From positions 1 through 23,572 of the forward strand of contig JAICWX010000118.1 of assembly GCA_025934635.1 (NCBI GenBank): a DNA stretch of 23,572 bases, in the 5' to 3' direction. A program made the position numbers and the translations under genes. Under the pieces are notes generated by a model, which worked only from the letters and a program-made list of their open reading frames with translations, searched no databases and had not been told where the DNA came from. Positions 14,714-23,456 of this stretch are shown here, in pieces (position 1 is the stretch's first letter; each line of letters starts with the position of its first letter). Source of the stretch: Streptosporangiaceae bacterium. Its GTDB lineage: Bacteria; Actinomycetota; Actinomycetes; Streptosporangiales; Streptosporangiaceae.

Positions 14714-15976
14714 GTGCCACGATCGGACGCCATGAGGCGCGAGTGGCTGCGGAACCGGGCCGGCGTGCTGGCGGAGCCGAACTTCCGCCGGTACTACGCC
14801 GGGTACGTCACCTCCCTGCTCGGCTCGTCGATGTCCACCGTGGCCATCGCGTGGGCCGTGCTGGACAGCGGGGCGGGCGCGACCGGCCTGGGGTACGTGT
14901 TCGCAGCCGGGGTCGTGCCCCAGGTGCTGGTGCTGCCGGTGGCCGGGGCGGCCGCGGACCGGCTCGGGCGGCGCCGGGTGATGCTCGCGGCGGACGCGCT
15001 CCGCTGTGCCGCGCAGGGGGCGCTCGCCGTCGCGGTGTTCACGGGCCGGCCCGCGCCGTGGGTATTCGTGCTACTGGCCTGGCTCGAGGGCACCGGCGAG
15101 GCGTTCTTCACCCCGGCCCTGGACGCCCTGACGGTCGAGATAGCGCCGCGCGGCCAGCTCGGTAACGCCAACGCCCTGTACGGCCTGGCCAACTCGGCGA
15201 CCAGGATCGCCGGGCCCGCGCTCGGCGGCGTTCTGGTCGCCCTGGCCGGGTCGGCGGTCGTGGTGGCCGTCGACGCGGCCTCCTACGCGGTCAGCGTGCT
15301 CGCCCTCAGCCTGCTCAGCATCCCCGGCCGCGCGCCCGGCCAGGACCGGGAAGCGCGGCCGTCCCTGTGGCGGGACATGGCCGAGGGCTGGGCGCAGTTC
15401 CGGTCCCGGACCTGGCTATGGGCGATGACCGTCCAGTTCGCCTTCTTCAACCTGATCACCTGGGCGCCGTGGATGCTGCTCGGCCCGGTCGCGGGCCGTG
15501 CCTACCTGGGCGGCGCGGCCGTGTGGGGCGTGATCATGGCGGTCCAGGGCGCGGGAGCGATCACGGCGGGCCTGCTCGCGCTCGGCCGTCGGCCCCGGCG
15601 GCCGATGGTGGTCGCGACCATCGGCACGTTCTGCTACGCGCTGCCGGACCTCCCGATGGCCCTGCACGCCACGGCCGTGTGGGTGGCCGCCGCCGCGTTC
15701 TGCTGCGGCGCGGGCTCGGCTACCTCCGGCATCTTCGCCGGCACGGCCATGCAGCAGCAGGTGCCGCCGGACATGCTCGCCCGGGTCAGCTCGCTCACCC
15801 TGTTCCCGGCCTACGGGATCGGCGTGATCGGATACGCGATCGACGGGCCGCTGGCCGCCGCGTTCGGCCCGGCCACGGTCTTCGGCGTCGGCGCCGCCTA
15901 CGGCCTGCTCAGCAGCGCGGCCGTGCTGACGCTGCGGTCCGTCCGCGGCGTCACCTGGGCCGAGAAAGACGACTGA
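14714..15976 (+). CDS. MFS transporter, EntS/drug-exporter-like
   Basis: A 420-residue polytopic protein with about 12 hydrophobic segments. The N-terminal FRRYYAGYVTSLLGSSMSTV and the loop AAADRLGRRRVMLAADALRC are typical of the EntS-like MFS exporters (the GxxxDRxGRR-type loop between helices 2 and 3). A second landmark is NALYGLANSATRIAGPALGG. Family members export siderophores, macrolides or other small molecules; the substrate here cannot be read. The frame opens at a GTG (14714) very close behind GGAAGG; an ATG at 14732 is an equally plausible start. Paired ACTAAG/CTTAGT palindromes upstream suggest repressor control. It converges on the TPR membrane protein with 25 bases between stops. 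Confidence 0.88.
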   Translation: MPRSDAMRREWLRNRAGVLAEPNFRRYYAGYVTSLLGSSMSTVAIAWAVLDSGAGATGLGYVFAAGVVPQVLVLPVAGAAADRLGRRRVMLAADALRCAAQGALAVAVFTGRPAPWVFVLLAWLEGTGEAFFTPALDALTVEIAPRGQLGNANALYGLANSATRIAGPALGGVLVALAGSAVVVAVDAASYAVSVLALSLLSIPGRAPGQDREARPSLWRDMAEGWAQFRSRTWLWAMTVQFAFFNLITWAPWMLLGPVAGRAYLGGAAVWGVIMAVQGAGAITAGLLALGRRPRRPMVVATIGTFCYALPDLPMALHATAVWVAAAAFCCGAGSATSGIFAGTAMQQQVPPDMLARVSSLTLFPAYGIGVIGYAIDGPLAAAFGPATVFGVGAAYGLLSSAAVLTLRSVRGVTWAEKDD

Positions 15977-16001
15977 ACCTTGGGAGTATTCACGGTCGCG
16001 A

Positions 16002-17090
16002 TCACCCGCTGACCCGCGGGGGAACGCCAGGGGCGGTCCGGGGCAACCGCGGCCTTAAGTGCTGGCGGGCCGCGCCGCGCAGCGCGGCGAACGCGGCCAG
16101 CCGCGCCACCACCGTGATGACCACCGCGACCGGCAGGATCTGGGCCAGGTCAGCGGACGGAGTGAACGCGACCAGGCCGAACGCCACCCCGACGCCGCCC
16201 GCCGCCAGGGCCAGCGCCGCCGCGACCCGGGGGACGCGCAGCGTCCGGCGCACCATCAGCCGTGCCTCGCGCGGCAGCCGCACCACCATCCAGGCGAACC
16301 AGGCCACGGTGGCCACCGCGGCGGCGCCGAGAGCGATCACGAACGGCAGCCGGTCCACGTGGGTGACCGCGGGAATCCAGATCAGCACCAGCGCGACCAG
16401 GGTGAACACGTATATCGTCCGGGATACCGTGCGGAGCAGCACCACGTCGATGTTCCTGCTGTAGATGCGCTCGCCCGGGGTGGCGCGGGCCGCGCTGATG
16501 AAGTGCCTGATCGCGCCGGCCGTATCGTGCCGCCGGAGCCGGATCCGGCCCAGCTCGTTCATCGCGCCGCTGTGCGCGGGATCGAGCGCCAGCGCGCTTT
16601 CCTGGTGCTCCCGGGCGGTGCTCAGGTCACCGCGCGCCAGGCTCACCTTGCCGGACAGGAAGTGCACGTCGGGCTCGTTCGGGGCCAGGGCGCGGGCCCT
16701 GGTCGCCGCCTCGGCGGCAAGGTCGAAGCGCTGGAAGGCCAGCGCGGCCTGGGCCACGCACACGTGCGTCTGCCAGTAGCCCGGGGCCAGCCGGGCCGCC
16801 TCGTACGCGGCCTGCAGCGCGTCCGCGTGCCGGCCCAGGTGGACCAGGGCGTTGCTGGCCAGCCGGTGCGGCCATTCGTCGGCCGGGTCCAGGGACACCG
16901 CCCGGTTGGCCGTGCTGACCGCCTCGGTGTAGCGTTCCGCGCCCAGGTGCGCGCGCGACATCAGGCACCAGGCCCGGCTGCTCTCAGGCTCGGCCGCGAC
17001 CACCCGGGCCAGCAGGTCCGAGGCCTCGTCGAACCGCCTGACGTCGAGCATCGCCGATGCCCGCGCCAGCTCCTGCCGTAGCTCGATCAC
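16002..17090 (-). CDS. TPR-repeat protein with C-terminal membrane domain
   Basis: A 362-residue protein. Residues about 1-210 consist of tandem tetratricopeptide repeats (FDEASDLLARVVAAEPES, YTEAVSTANRAVSLDPAD, HADALQAAYEAARLAPG and others), a protein-binding superhelix. About four hydrophobic helices follow (near 219-240, 244-268, 286-310 and 315-338), then a basic tail. The TPR part should face the cytoplasm. The GTG start at 17090 has a poor ribosome site and lies 38 bases after the stop of the TPR-AAA ATPase gene, so the pair is probably an operon. I infer that this protein anchors or feeds the ATPase at the membrane; no function is established. Confidence 0.82.
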   Translation of the reverse strand: MIELRQELARASAMLDVRRFDEASDLLARVVAAEPESSRAWCLMSRAHLGAERYTEAVSTANRAVSLDPADEWPHRLASNALVHLGRHADALQAAYEAARLAPGYWQTHVCVAQAALAFQRFDLAAEAATRARALAPNEPDVHFLSGKVSLARGDLSTAREHQESALALDPAHSGAMNELGRIRLRRHDTAGAIRHFISAARATPGERIYSRNIDVVLLRTVSRTIYVFTLVALVLIWIPAVTHVDRLPFVIALGAAAVATVAWFAWMVVRLPREARLMVRRTLRVPRVAAALALAAGGVGVAFGLVAFTPSADLAQILPVAVVITVVARLAAFAALRGAARQHLRPRLPRTAPGVPPRVSG

Positions 17091-17110
17091 AGTGGCCTGA
17101 TCACAGCGGC
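17085..17110 (-). repeat. 14-bp tandem duplication at the TPR gene start
   Basis: GATCACAGTGGC (17085-17096) is followed by GATCACAGCGGC (17099-17110), a period of 14. The first copy includes the GTG start codon (reverse). The second GTG is out of frame and meets a TGA after four codons. Confidence 0.6.
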
Positions 17111-17128
17111 TCGGTCACTGGCGCGGCC

Positions 17129-18418
17129 TCAGATGAGCCGGCGCTTGCGCAGGTACGCGGCGAGATCGTCGTAGCTGCCGTTCTCGTTGGCGAACAGCGC
17201 CACGTTGCGGGCCGTATCGAACCACGCGCCGAGAGACGGCTTGACCTCGGCGATCGCCGCCTCCAGGTCCGGCGTGCCGATCATCCGCGGCTCGTCCAGG
17301 CGAACCGAGTCCAGCAGCGCCCGCTCGGCCGCTGTCTCGCAGATGTGCGCGATGTCGGCCCCGGAGTACCCGTCCGTCTGCTTGGACAGCTTGGCCAGCT
17401 CGATGCCGGCCACCGGCCGGTCCTTCAGGTGGTAGCGGAACACGCCCTCGCGGGCGGCGGCGTCGGGCGGCAGCACCAGCAGGGTCCGGTCGAACCGCCC
17501 CGGACGGCGCAGCGCGCTGTCCACGTCCCACGGGTGGTTGGTCGCCGCCAGCAGGAACACGCCCTCGTTGCCGCCGGAGATGTCATCGAGCTCGAGCAGC
17601 AGCTGGTTGACCGCGCTGCGCATCGGGGTGTTCCGCAGCTGGGACCGCTTCTGCCCGATCGCGTCCACCTCGTCCAGGAACAGCACGCACGGCGCGTTCC
17701 GGCGGGCCACCTCGAACAGCTCGTGGATGTTGCGCTCGCTCTGCCCGACGAACATGTCGATGATGTCGGCGAACGAGACCGCGATGAACCGGGCGCCGAG
17801 CTCGCCGGCCACGGCCCGGGCGATGAACGTCTTGCCGCAGCCCGGCGGCCCGTACAGCAGCAGCCCGCCGCGCAGCGACTTGCCGTAGAGCTTGCGCAGC
17901 TCCGGGTTGCGCATCGGGGCCAGGAAGGCCGCCTCCAGCCGCTGCTTCACCTCGGTCATCCCGGCCACGTCGGCCAGCGTGAGGCCGGTGTGCTCGGCAT
18001 CGTAGGCGTCCGCCTCGTCGATGCCCGCCGAGGCCGAGTCCGCCGTCTCCCCGTCGCCGACGAACATGGCCGGCATCACGTCACGCAGCTCGTCCTCGGC
18101 CTGTGACCAGTCGTAATGCTGGCCGCGGCCCTGATCCGGCCCTGGGCCGGACGACGGGTTAGCTGGCGGAGCAGCAGGCGCGGCGGGCGTCGGCGGGGCG
18201 GGCGTCGGCGGGACGGCGGATGCCCGCTCCTGCAGCAGGCCCAGCGCCTGGGCGTTGCCCGGGTCGCGCTGCAGGACGGCACCGAGCTGCCTGACGGCCT
18301 CGTCCCGCTGGCCGGCCTGCAGCAGCATCGTGGCCAGGTGCAGGCGGAGCGGCACGTCGTCGGGCATCGCCTCGACCGCCTTGCGCAGGCTGTCCAGCAC
18401 GGTGGGTTCGGGTTCCAT
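17129..18418 (-). CDS. TPR-AAA+ ATPase (classical AAA, Cdc48/FtsH-type module)
   Basis: A 429-residue protein. Residues about 1-65 form TPR-like helices (LHLATMLLQAGQRDEAVRQL), then a Pro/Ala-rich linker to about 145. A classical AAA domain follows: TLADVAGMTEVKQRL, Walker A GPPGCGKT (190-197), pore-type loop DMFVGQSERN, Walker B VLFLDEVDAIG (245-255), sensor AATN (291-294) and arginine-finger motif RRPGRFDR (304-311). The lid domain contains TDGYSGADIAHICETAAERAL. No protease domain or membrane helix is present, so it probably remodels proteins for a partner. N-terminal TPR plus AAA recalls EccA of type VII secretion, but the AAA class differs. GGACGG lies before the ATG. The TPR membrane protein gene follows after 38 bases. 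Confidence 0.88.
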   Translation of the reverse strand: MEPEPTVLDSLRKAVEAMPDDVPLRLHLATMLLQAGQRDEAVRQLGAVLQRDPGNAQALGLLQERASAVPPTPAPPTPAAPAAPPANPSSGPGPDQGRGQHYDWSQAEDELRDVMPAMFVGDGETADSASAGIDEADAYDAEHTGLTLADVAGMTEVKQRLEAAFLAPMRNPELRKLYGKSLRGGLLLYGPPGCGKTFIARAVAGELGARFIAVSFADIIDMFVGQSERNIHELFEVARRNAPCVLFLDEVDAIGQKRSQLRNTPMRSAVNQLLLELDDISGGNEGVFLLAATNHPWDVDSALRRPGRFDRTLLVLPPDAAAREGVFRYHLKDRPVAGIELAKLSKQTDGYSGADIAHICETAAERALLDSVRLDEPRMIGTPDLEAAIAEVKPSLGAWFDTARNVALFANENGSYDDLAAYLRKRRLI

Positions 18419-18494
18419 TCATCCGTCCGGTCCGTAGGTGGTCATTCCCGCCAGTTCGCTCGCTTCCCTTACAGGGTAATGTGCCCACCCGCCC

Positions 18495-19094
18495 TCAGGC
18501 CCATAGCTCGGTCACGCCGAAGCCCAGATCGGCCAGCAGCCGCCGCAGCAGCGGCAGCGAGATGCCCAGCACGTTGCCGTGGTCGCCGTCGATCCCGTCC
18601 ACGAACCAGCCGCCCCGGCCGTCCAGGGTGAACGCCCCGGCCACGGCGAGCGGCTCGCCCGAGGCCACGTAGGCGGCGATCTCCCGCTCCGACGGGGTGC
18701 CGAACCGCACCGTGGTCGCGGCCACCGCCCCGGCCCGCTGCCCGGTGGCCGCGCTGATCACGCAGTGCCCGGTGACCAGGGTCCCGCTGCGGCCGGACAT
18801 CTCCCGCCAGCGGGCTGCCGCTTCGGCCGCCGAGGCGGGCTTGCCCAGCGCGCGCCCGTCCAGGTCGAGCAGCGAATCGCAGCCGATCACCAGCGCGCCC
18901 GCTAGCCGGCCCGGCAGGCTGGCTGCCACCGCGGCCGCTTTGGCCTCGGCGAGCTGCCCGGCGAGTTCGGCGGGCGTGGCGCCGCGGAACGCGCTCTCGT
19001 CCACCCCGCTCACCATGACCTCGGGCTCCAGCCCGGCCACCCGCAGCACCGCGAGCCTGGCCGGGGACGCCGAGGCGAGAACGATAGCCGTCAC
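18495..19094 (-). CDS. maf: Maf-like nucleotide pyrophosphatase
   Basis: A 199-residue protein of normal Maf length, from a GTG directly behind a run of six Gs. Motifs: [13 protein letters not shown] at the N-terminus (the usual second-site Arg is Ala here), [18 protein letters not shown] as the metal/nucleotide segment with the catalytic Asp, [10 protein letters not shown], and [24 protein letters not shown], which interacts with the base. Maf proteins hydrolyse (modified) nucleoside triphosphates such as dTTP, UTP or m7GTP to monophosphates and affect septum formation when overproduced. The CDS-type motif looks like the actinobacterial form. It lies 76 bases upstream of the AAA gene on the same strand and is divergent from the aldo/keto reductase. 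Confidence 0.92.
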   Translation of the reverse strand: MTAIVLASASPARLAVLRVAGLEPEVMVSGVDESAFRGATPAELAGQLAEAKAAAVAASLPGRLAGALVIGCDSLLDLDGRALGKPASAAEAAARWREMSGRSGTLVTGHCVISAATGQRAGAVAATTVRFGTPSEREIAAYVASGEPLAVAGAFTLDGRGGWFVDGIDGDHGNVLGISLPLLRRLLADLGFGVTELWA

Positions 19095-19154
19095 GCCCCC
19101 CGACCCTACTGGCTTGGCGCGGGCTCCCCGAAGCGCCCGTCTAGGATCGGGCCC

Positions 19155-20144
19155 ATGCAGACGACGACGCTAGGGCGAGGCGGGCCGGCGGTGTCCCGGG
19201 CCGGGCTGGGCCTGATGGGCATGTCGGGGATCTACGGCGAGGCGGATGACCAGGAGAGCCTGGCCACGATCCAGGCGGCGGTGGACGCCGGGATCACGCT
19301 GCTCGACACCGGCGACTTCTACGGCATGGGCCACAACGAGCTGCTGCTGCGCGACGCGCTGCGCCGCGGGATCCCGCGGGAGAGCGTGTTCATCCAGGTG
19401 AAGTTCGGCGGCCAGCGGGCCCCGGGCGGCGCGTTCATCGGGCAGGACACCAGCCCGGCCGCGGTGAAGAACTCGCTGGCCTACACGCTGACCCGGCTCG
19501 GCACCGACTACGTCGACCTGTACCAGCCTGCCCGGCTCGACCCGAAGGTGCCGATCGAGGAGACCGTGGGGGCCATCGCCGAGATGGTCAAGGCCGGGTA
19601 CGTCCGCCACATCGGGCTGTCCGAGATGGGCGCGGACACCATTCGCCGGGCGCACGCCGTCCACCCGATCGCCGCCCTGCAGATCGAGTACTCGCTGATG
19701 AGCCGCGGCATCGAGGCGCGGATCCTGCCGGCCGTGCGGGAGCTCGGCATCGCCGTGACCGCCTACGGCATCTTGTCCCGCGGGCTGCTGAGCAGCGGCA
19801 CGGCGCGGCTGAGCGACGGAGACCCGCGCCGCCGTTTCCCCCGGTTCTCCGGCGAGAACCATGCCCGGAACCTGGAGCTGCTCGGCGCGCTCGAGGCGAT
19901 CGCCGAAGCCCACGAGGCGAGCGCCGCCCAGCTGGCCATCGCCTGGGTGGCCTCGCGCGGCGACGACATCATCCCGCTGATCGGGACCAAGCGCCAGGAC
20001 CGGCTGGCCGAGGCGCTGCAGGCACTGGACCTGACGCTCAGCGACGACGACCTCGCGGCGATCGAGGCGGCGGTGCCGGCCGAGGCGACGGCGGGGGACC
20101 GGTACGAGGCGGCCCAGATGGCCGGCCTGGACAGCGAGCGCTGA
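19155..20144 (+). CDS. Aldo/keto reductase
   Basis: A 329-residue NADPH-dependent oxidoreductase of the AKR (alpha/beta)8-barrel family. D51 and Y56 lie in LLDTGDFYG and K83 in QVKFGG, three members of the catalytic tetrad. The fourth, normally His in a YxQHR-type motif, is replaced by Ala126 in LYQPARLDP, a variant I remember from a subgroup of bacterial AKRs. The cofactor-binding C-terminal region reads [17 protein letters not shown]. Substrate unknown. The short 60-bp gap to the divergent maf gene must hold both promoters. The ATG follows GGATCGGGCCC. The 108 bp after its stop hold nothing I can name. Confidence 0.92.
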   Translation: MQTTTLGRGGPAVSRAGLGLMGMSGIYGEADDQESLATIQAAVDAGITLLDTGDFYGMGHNELLLRDALRRGIPRESVFIQVKFGGQRAPGGAFIGQDTSPAAVKNSLAYTLTRLGTDYVDLYQPARLDPKVPIEETVGAIAEMVKAGYVRHIGLSEMGADTIRRAHAVHPIAALQIEYSLMSRGIEARILPAVRELGIAVTAYGILSRGLLSSGTARLSDGDPRRRFPRFSGENHARNLELLGALEAIAEAHEASAAQLAIAWVASRGDDIIPLIGTKRQDRLAEALQALDLTLSDDDLAAIEAAVPAEATAGDRYEAAQMAGLDSER

Positions 20145-20252
20145 CCGCTATCCCTGAACCGAGATGGTGCGCAGGAGGAGTGTGAGGTTAACGGTGGCAG
20201 CTACGCCGTGCCGACGGCATGCTGAAGCCTGTTCCTGATCGACAGGACACGC

Positions 20253-21722
20253 TCAGGCGTCCTCCTCCAGCGCGTCCAGGTGGACCAGGCCCACGTCGGC
20301 GACCCGCTGCGGGTTGGTCCGGTACAGGTAGATCATGTAGATCACGCCGAGGATCATGAAGCCGGCCACGCCGGGGCCCATGTAGGACAGCGGCGGGGCC
20401 AGCGGGGTGACGAAGGAGAACACCTTGATGCCCGCCGCCGTCAGCCACGCCGGGACGAACGCGGCGACGCCGAGCACCGGGACGACCAGGTGCGACAGCC
20501 AGTTGAAGCCGGCCCGGCCGCGGCGGGTGAAGAACCCGATGCAGGCGGCGTTCATCAGGATGTAGATCGCCACCAGCACGATCACCAGGCCGGTGGCGAC
20601 CATCGCGAAGGCCGTCGTCGGGTCGTACCCCAGGCCGAGTCCCAGCGTGACCGCGACCGTGATGACGAACGCGACCAGGACACTGTTAACCGGGGCCCGG
20701 TGCTTCGGGCTCACGATCGCGAGGAACCGCGGGAACGCCCCGATCCGGCCCATCGCGTACGCGGTCCGGCTCGACACGTTCACGCCGGCGTTGGCGTTGG
20801 CGATGGTGGAGTTGACGATGGCCAGGAACACGAAGAACCAGAACAGGCCGTAGAGCGACCGGGCCAGGCCCTCCCAGGACGAGTTGCCGGTGAACGTGGC
20901 GAACGCGGCGAAGCCCTTCGGCCCGTAGGCGACGTCGACGGCGTAGGTGGTGAACACGTACAGCAGGCCGATCAGCAGGGTGGCCAGCAGCACCGCCCGC
21001 CTGATGGTGCGGCGCGGGTCCCTGGTCTCCTCGGCCAGCGGCGCCGCGCCCTCGAAGCCGCCGAACGCGAGCAGCGTGAACACCGAGCCGCCGATCACCC
21101 CGGTCAGCCCGGTGGGGGAGTAGTGCGTGGTGAAGACCTGCCCGGTGTTCCGGCTGCCCGCGTGCACCAGGAAGAACACCGCGAGGACCAGGAACACCGC
21201 GATCTCGGAGATCCCGAGGATGGTGCCGAGCCGGGCCGAGGCGCGGACGCCGAAGTAGCCCGCGAGCAGCACGATCACCGCGCCGGCCAGCGACCACGGC
21301 CACCACAGGTTCGCCGGGTACCCGTGGAACTCCGAGTTGATCGTGGCGGCCGTGGTGAACCCGAGCTGCAGCAGCACTAGCGGCGGGATCAGCCAGCCGA
21401 CCAGCACGTAGCCCCAGGCGACCAGGAAGCCCAGCGACGGGTGCAGGCCGCGGGCCGCGTAGGTGGCCAGTGATCCGGAGGCGGGCATCTCGCGGGCCAG
21501 CAGGCCGATGCACCAGGCGCACAGCAGGCACGCCACCAGCGCGAAGATGACCGCTAGCGGCAGTGACCCGCCGGCCAGGCCGGCGCCGGCCGGGATGGAT
21601 GCCGCGATAGCCGCCGCCGGAGCCATATCGGTGATCGACTGGAACAGGACTTCACGCAGGCCGATCGCGTCGCGGCGCAGGCCCGGCGCGGATCCGGAAA
21701 CGGTTTTCTCTGGGGCCGCCAT
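20253..21722 (-). CDS. APC-family amino acid permease
   Basis: A 489-residue integral membrane protein with about 12 helices. The N-terminal LREVLFQSITDMAPAAAIAA, the GSLATYAARGL segment and FGGFEGAAPLAEETRDPRR are typical of the amino acid-polyamine-organocation superfamily (GFE motif in helix 6, AEE before the cytoplasmic loop). Substrate cannot be deduced. The start is placed at ATG 21722; an in-frame upstream extension to 21803 overlaps the PAP2 gene and is not protein-like. The start lies four bases after the TGA of the PAP2 gene, so translation is probably coupled. The acidic end LDALEEDA is unremarkable. Confidence 0.9.
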   Translation of the reverse strand: MAAPEKTVSGSAPGLRRDAIGLREVLFQSITDMAPAAAIAASIPAGAGLAGGSLPLAVIFALVACLLCAWCIGLLAREMPASGSLATYAARGLHPSLGFLVAWGYVLVGWLIPPLVLLQLGFTTAATINSEFHGYPANLWWPWSLAGAVIVLLAGYFGVRASARLGTILGISEIAVFLVLAVFFLVHAGSRNTGQVFTTHYSPTGLTGVIGGSVFTLLAFGGFEGAAPLAEETRDPRRTIRRAVLLATLLIGLLYVFTTYAVDVAYGPKGFAAFATFTGNSSWEGLARSLYGLFWFFVFLAIVNSTIANANAGVNVSSRTAYAMGRIGAFPRFLAIVSPKHRAPVNSVLVAFVITVAVTLGLGLGYDPTTAFAMVATGLVIVLVAIYILMNAACIGFFTRRGRAGFNWLSHLVVPVLGVAAFVPAWLTAAGIKVFSFVTPLAPPLSYMGPGVAGFMILGVIYMIYLYRTNPQRVADVGLVHLDALEEDA

Positions 21723-21726
21723 GGCG

Positions 21727-22557
21727 TCATGATCGCATGGACATTTCCCCGCGCACAGGCTCGGCCTCGGGCCCTTGGGAAGATTTACCAGAACGTATCC
21801 CACGAACAGCCCGCTGTCCCGCCAGGACCAGGACCACCAGCATCCCGGCGGCGACCCCGTCGAGCCAGAAGTGATTGGCTGTTACCACGACGACGAGCAG
21901 CGTAATCACGGGATAGGCCGCGGCCAGCCAGCGCCACCGGCTCCGCGATACGGCGATGACCGCGATGGCCACGATCAGCGCCCAGCCGACGTGTACCGAG
22001 GGCATGGCCGAGAACTCATCCGCGTCGAAGCCGCCGCTCCAGGAGTACACCGACTGGCCGTAGCGCACCGCCGTGTCGACCATGTGGGCCATCGGCAGCA
22101 GCCGCGGCGGCGCCACCGGGACCAGCTGGATGAGCAGGCTGGCCCCGGTGAACACGGCCACGGTGGTCCTGATCCGCGGGTAGGCCGCGCGGTGGCGGGC
22201 GTAGAGCCAGACCAGGCAGATGCCCAGGGCCGGGAAGTGCAGGATGTCGTAGTACAGGTTGCCCGCCTGGACCAGCAGCGGGTGCGACAGCACGGGCTGC
22301 TGCACGGCGGCCTCGCTGGGCAGGTGGGTGAACCGCTCGGCGTCCCACAGCCAGCGGGCTCTCGGTACCGCCCCGGAGGTGCCCATCACGGCGAACGAGC
22401 CGGCGAACTGCCACAGTGCGTACAGGCCGAACAGCAGCGCGGCCTCCCAGGCCACGCCGTCCCAGCGGACTCGCAGCACCCTGAGCACGACCGCGACGAC
22501 CACGAGGACGCCGGCCGCCGCCAGGGCGTACTGCCACGACAGCATCAGATGCGGCAC
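21727..22557 (-). CDS. PAP2-type phosphatase (inositol phosphorylceramide synthase-like)
   Basis: A 276-residue membrane protein with about six helices. The phosphatase motifs are VAPPRLLP (149-155, the shortened first motif of the AUR1-like subgroup), MPSVHVGWAL (185-194, catalytic H189) and ANHFWLDGVAAG (227-238, with the H229xxxD233 pair). These enzymes hydrolyse or transfer phosphate on lipid substrates at the outer face of the membrane; the substrate here is unknown. The start is a GTG behind GGGGG. Its stop precedes the permease ATG by four bases, so the two genes form an operon. A possible -10 box TATGAT lies at 22613-22608 (minus), without a clear -35. Confidence 0.87.
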   Translation of the reverse strand: MPHLMLSWQYALAAAGVLVVVAVVLRVLRVRWDGVAWEAALLFGLYALWQFAGSFAVMGTSGAVPRARWLWDAERFTHLPSEAAVQQPVLSHPLLVQAGNLYYDILHFPALGICLVWLYARHRAAYPRIRTTVAVFTGASLLIQLVPVAPPRLLPMAHMVDTAVRYGQSVYSWSGGFDADEFSAMPSVHVGWALIVAIAVIAVSRSRWRWLAAAYPVITLLVVVVTANHFWLDGVAAGMLVVLVLAGQRAVRGIRSGKSSQGPEAEPVRGEMSMRS

Positions 22558-22663
22558 GGCCGAGCCCCCGAATCGTCAACCGAATCACCCGGAAACATCC
22601 CGTGATGATCATACGTAACCGGGAGGTACCCTCCGCTTTGCCCCGCGTCACCCGATAGACAAA

Positions 22664-22689
22664 GCGCCGTGTTCAAGGCGCCGTGTTCA
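22664..22689. repeat. 14-bp tandem duplication at the end of the FHA gene
   Basis: GCGCCGTGTTCA occurs at 22664-22675 and 22678-22689, a period of 14. The second copy contains the TGA of the FHA gene (reverse). A small hairpin, GGAGG-TAC-CCTCC at 22622-22634, lies 50 bases further on and might end transcription. Confidence 0.6.
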
Positions 22690-23322
22690 GTTCAGCGAGT
22701 GCCCTAAGCGCATGTTGTTGCGGCTGAGCCCCGAGGGGTCGGCCTCGGCCTGCGGCAGCGACACATCTCCGGTCACATCCGCGCCCAGCCGCACCCGGTC
22801 CCCGTCGACCAGCCGGACCTCGGTGCCGGGCAGCACGCGGTCGTCGTTGACGTACGTCCCGTTGGTGGAGCCCTCGTCCCTGATCGTGGCGTGCCCCGCG
22901 TCGTCGACCTGGACCGTGGCGTGCCGCCGGGAGACGTTGTCGAAGCTCGCGAAGGCCGCGGCCACGAGCGACTCGGCCGGATCGCGGCCGAGCATCACCG
23001 ACGTCCCGGCCGGGATGTCCACGTTGCCGGTGGGGAAGGTGATGCGCATGACGACCGGCGAGATCCGGCGGCGGCGGCCCGTCGGCAGCGGGGTCCCGCA
23101 GGTGGGACAGACCACGTCGGCTGCGTCGGAGACGCCGGCGCCGCAGTTCGGGCAGAAGGATCCCTGTTCTGACCCGGGCGCGATGAAGCGCTGCGAGATC
23201 GTCGGCGTCAGCAGGTCGTCATCGGGTCCAGGGCTGTGCGGCAGGTTCGCGCCGCACCGGAAGCAGATCAGATCCTCCGGCTGGACCTTGACGCCGCAAT
23301 CGGGGCAGCTCAGGCTGGCCAT
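22687..23322 (-). CDS. FHA-domain protein with two zinc ribbons
   Basis: A 211-residue protein. Two four-cysteine zinc ribbons come first: C6, C9, C20, C23 (SCPDCG, CFRCG) and C57, C60, C72, C75 (FCPNCG, CPTCG). A forkhead-associated domain follows at about residues 92-185, with the phosphothreonine-binding landmarks GRD (112-114), SRRH (131-134) and STNGTYVND (152-160). No membrane helix or catalytic domain is present. FHA proteins read Ser/Thr kinase signals; the zinc ribbons probably mediate assembly. No kinase or phosphatase gene is in the window. On the minus strand, TTGACT (23350-23345) lies 23 bases before the ATG and may be part of the promoter. Confidence 0.88.
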   Translation of the reverse strand: MASLSCPDCGVKVQPEDLICFRCGANLPHSPGPDDDLLTPTISQRFIAPGSEQGSFCPNCGAGVSDAADVVCPTCGTPLPTGRRRRISPVVMRITFPTGNVDIPAGTSVMLGRDPAESLVAAAFASFDNVSRRHATVQVDDAGHATIRDEGSTNGTYVNDDRVLPGTEVRLVDGDRVRLGADVTGDVSLPQAEADPSGLSRNNMRLGHSLN

Positions 23323-23456
23323 GTTCTCGCTCTCAGGTTTGGGTAGTCAACCTTGGCAAGACTACCGCCGCAGGAGCGGATTCGCAGCGGGAGATAGTAC
23401 TCGGCCTTACCCCCTGTGCGATACCCCGCGCGCTGGTGCTGTGCGATGGTGTTCCC

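Noticed and set aside
20168..20275. Imperfect inverted repeat GCGCAGGAGGAG / CCTCCTCCAGCGC between the reductase and permease genes.
   Set aside because: One arm is the coding end of the permease and the loop is about 85 bases; no U-tract. Likely chance.
20280..21380. 366-residue plus-strand frame opposite the APC permease.
   Set aside because: Composition dominated by Arg, Asp, His and Gln with no motif; shadow of the permease.
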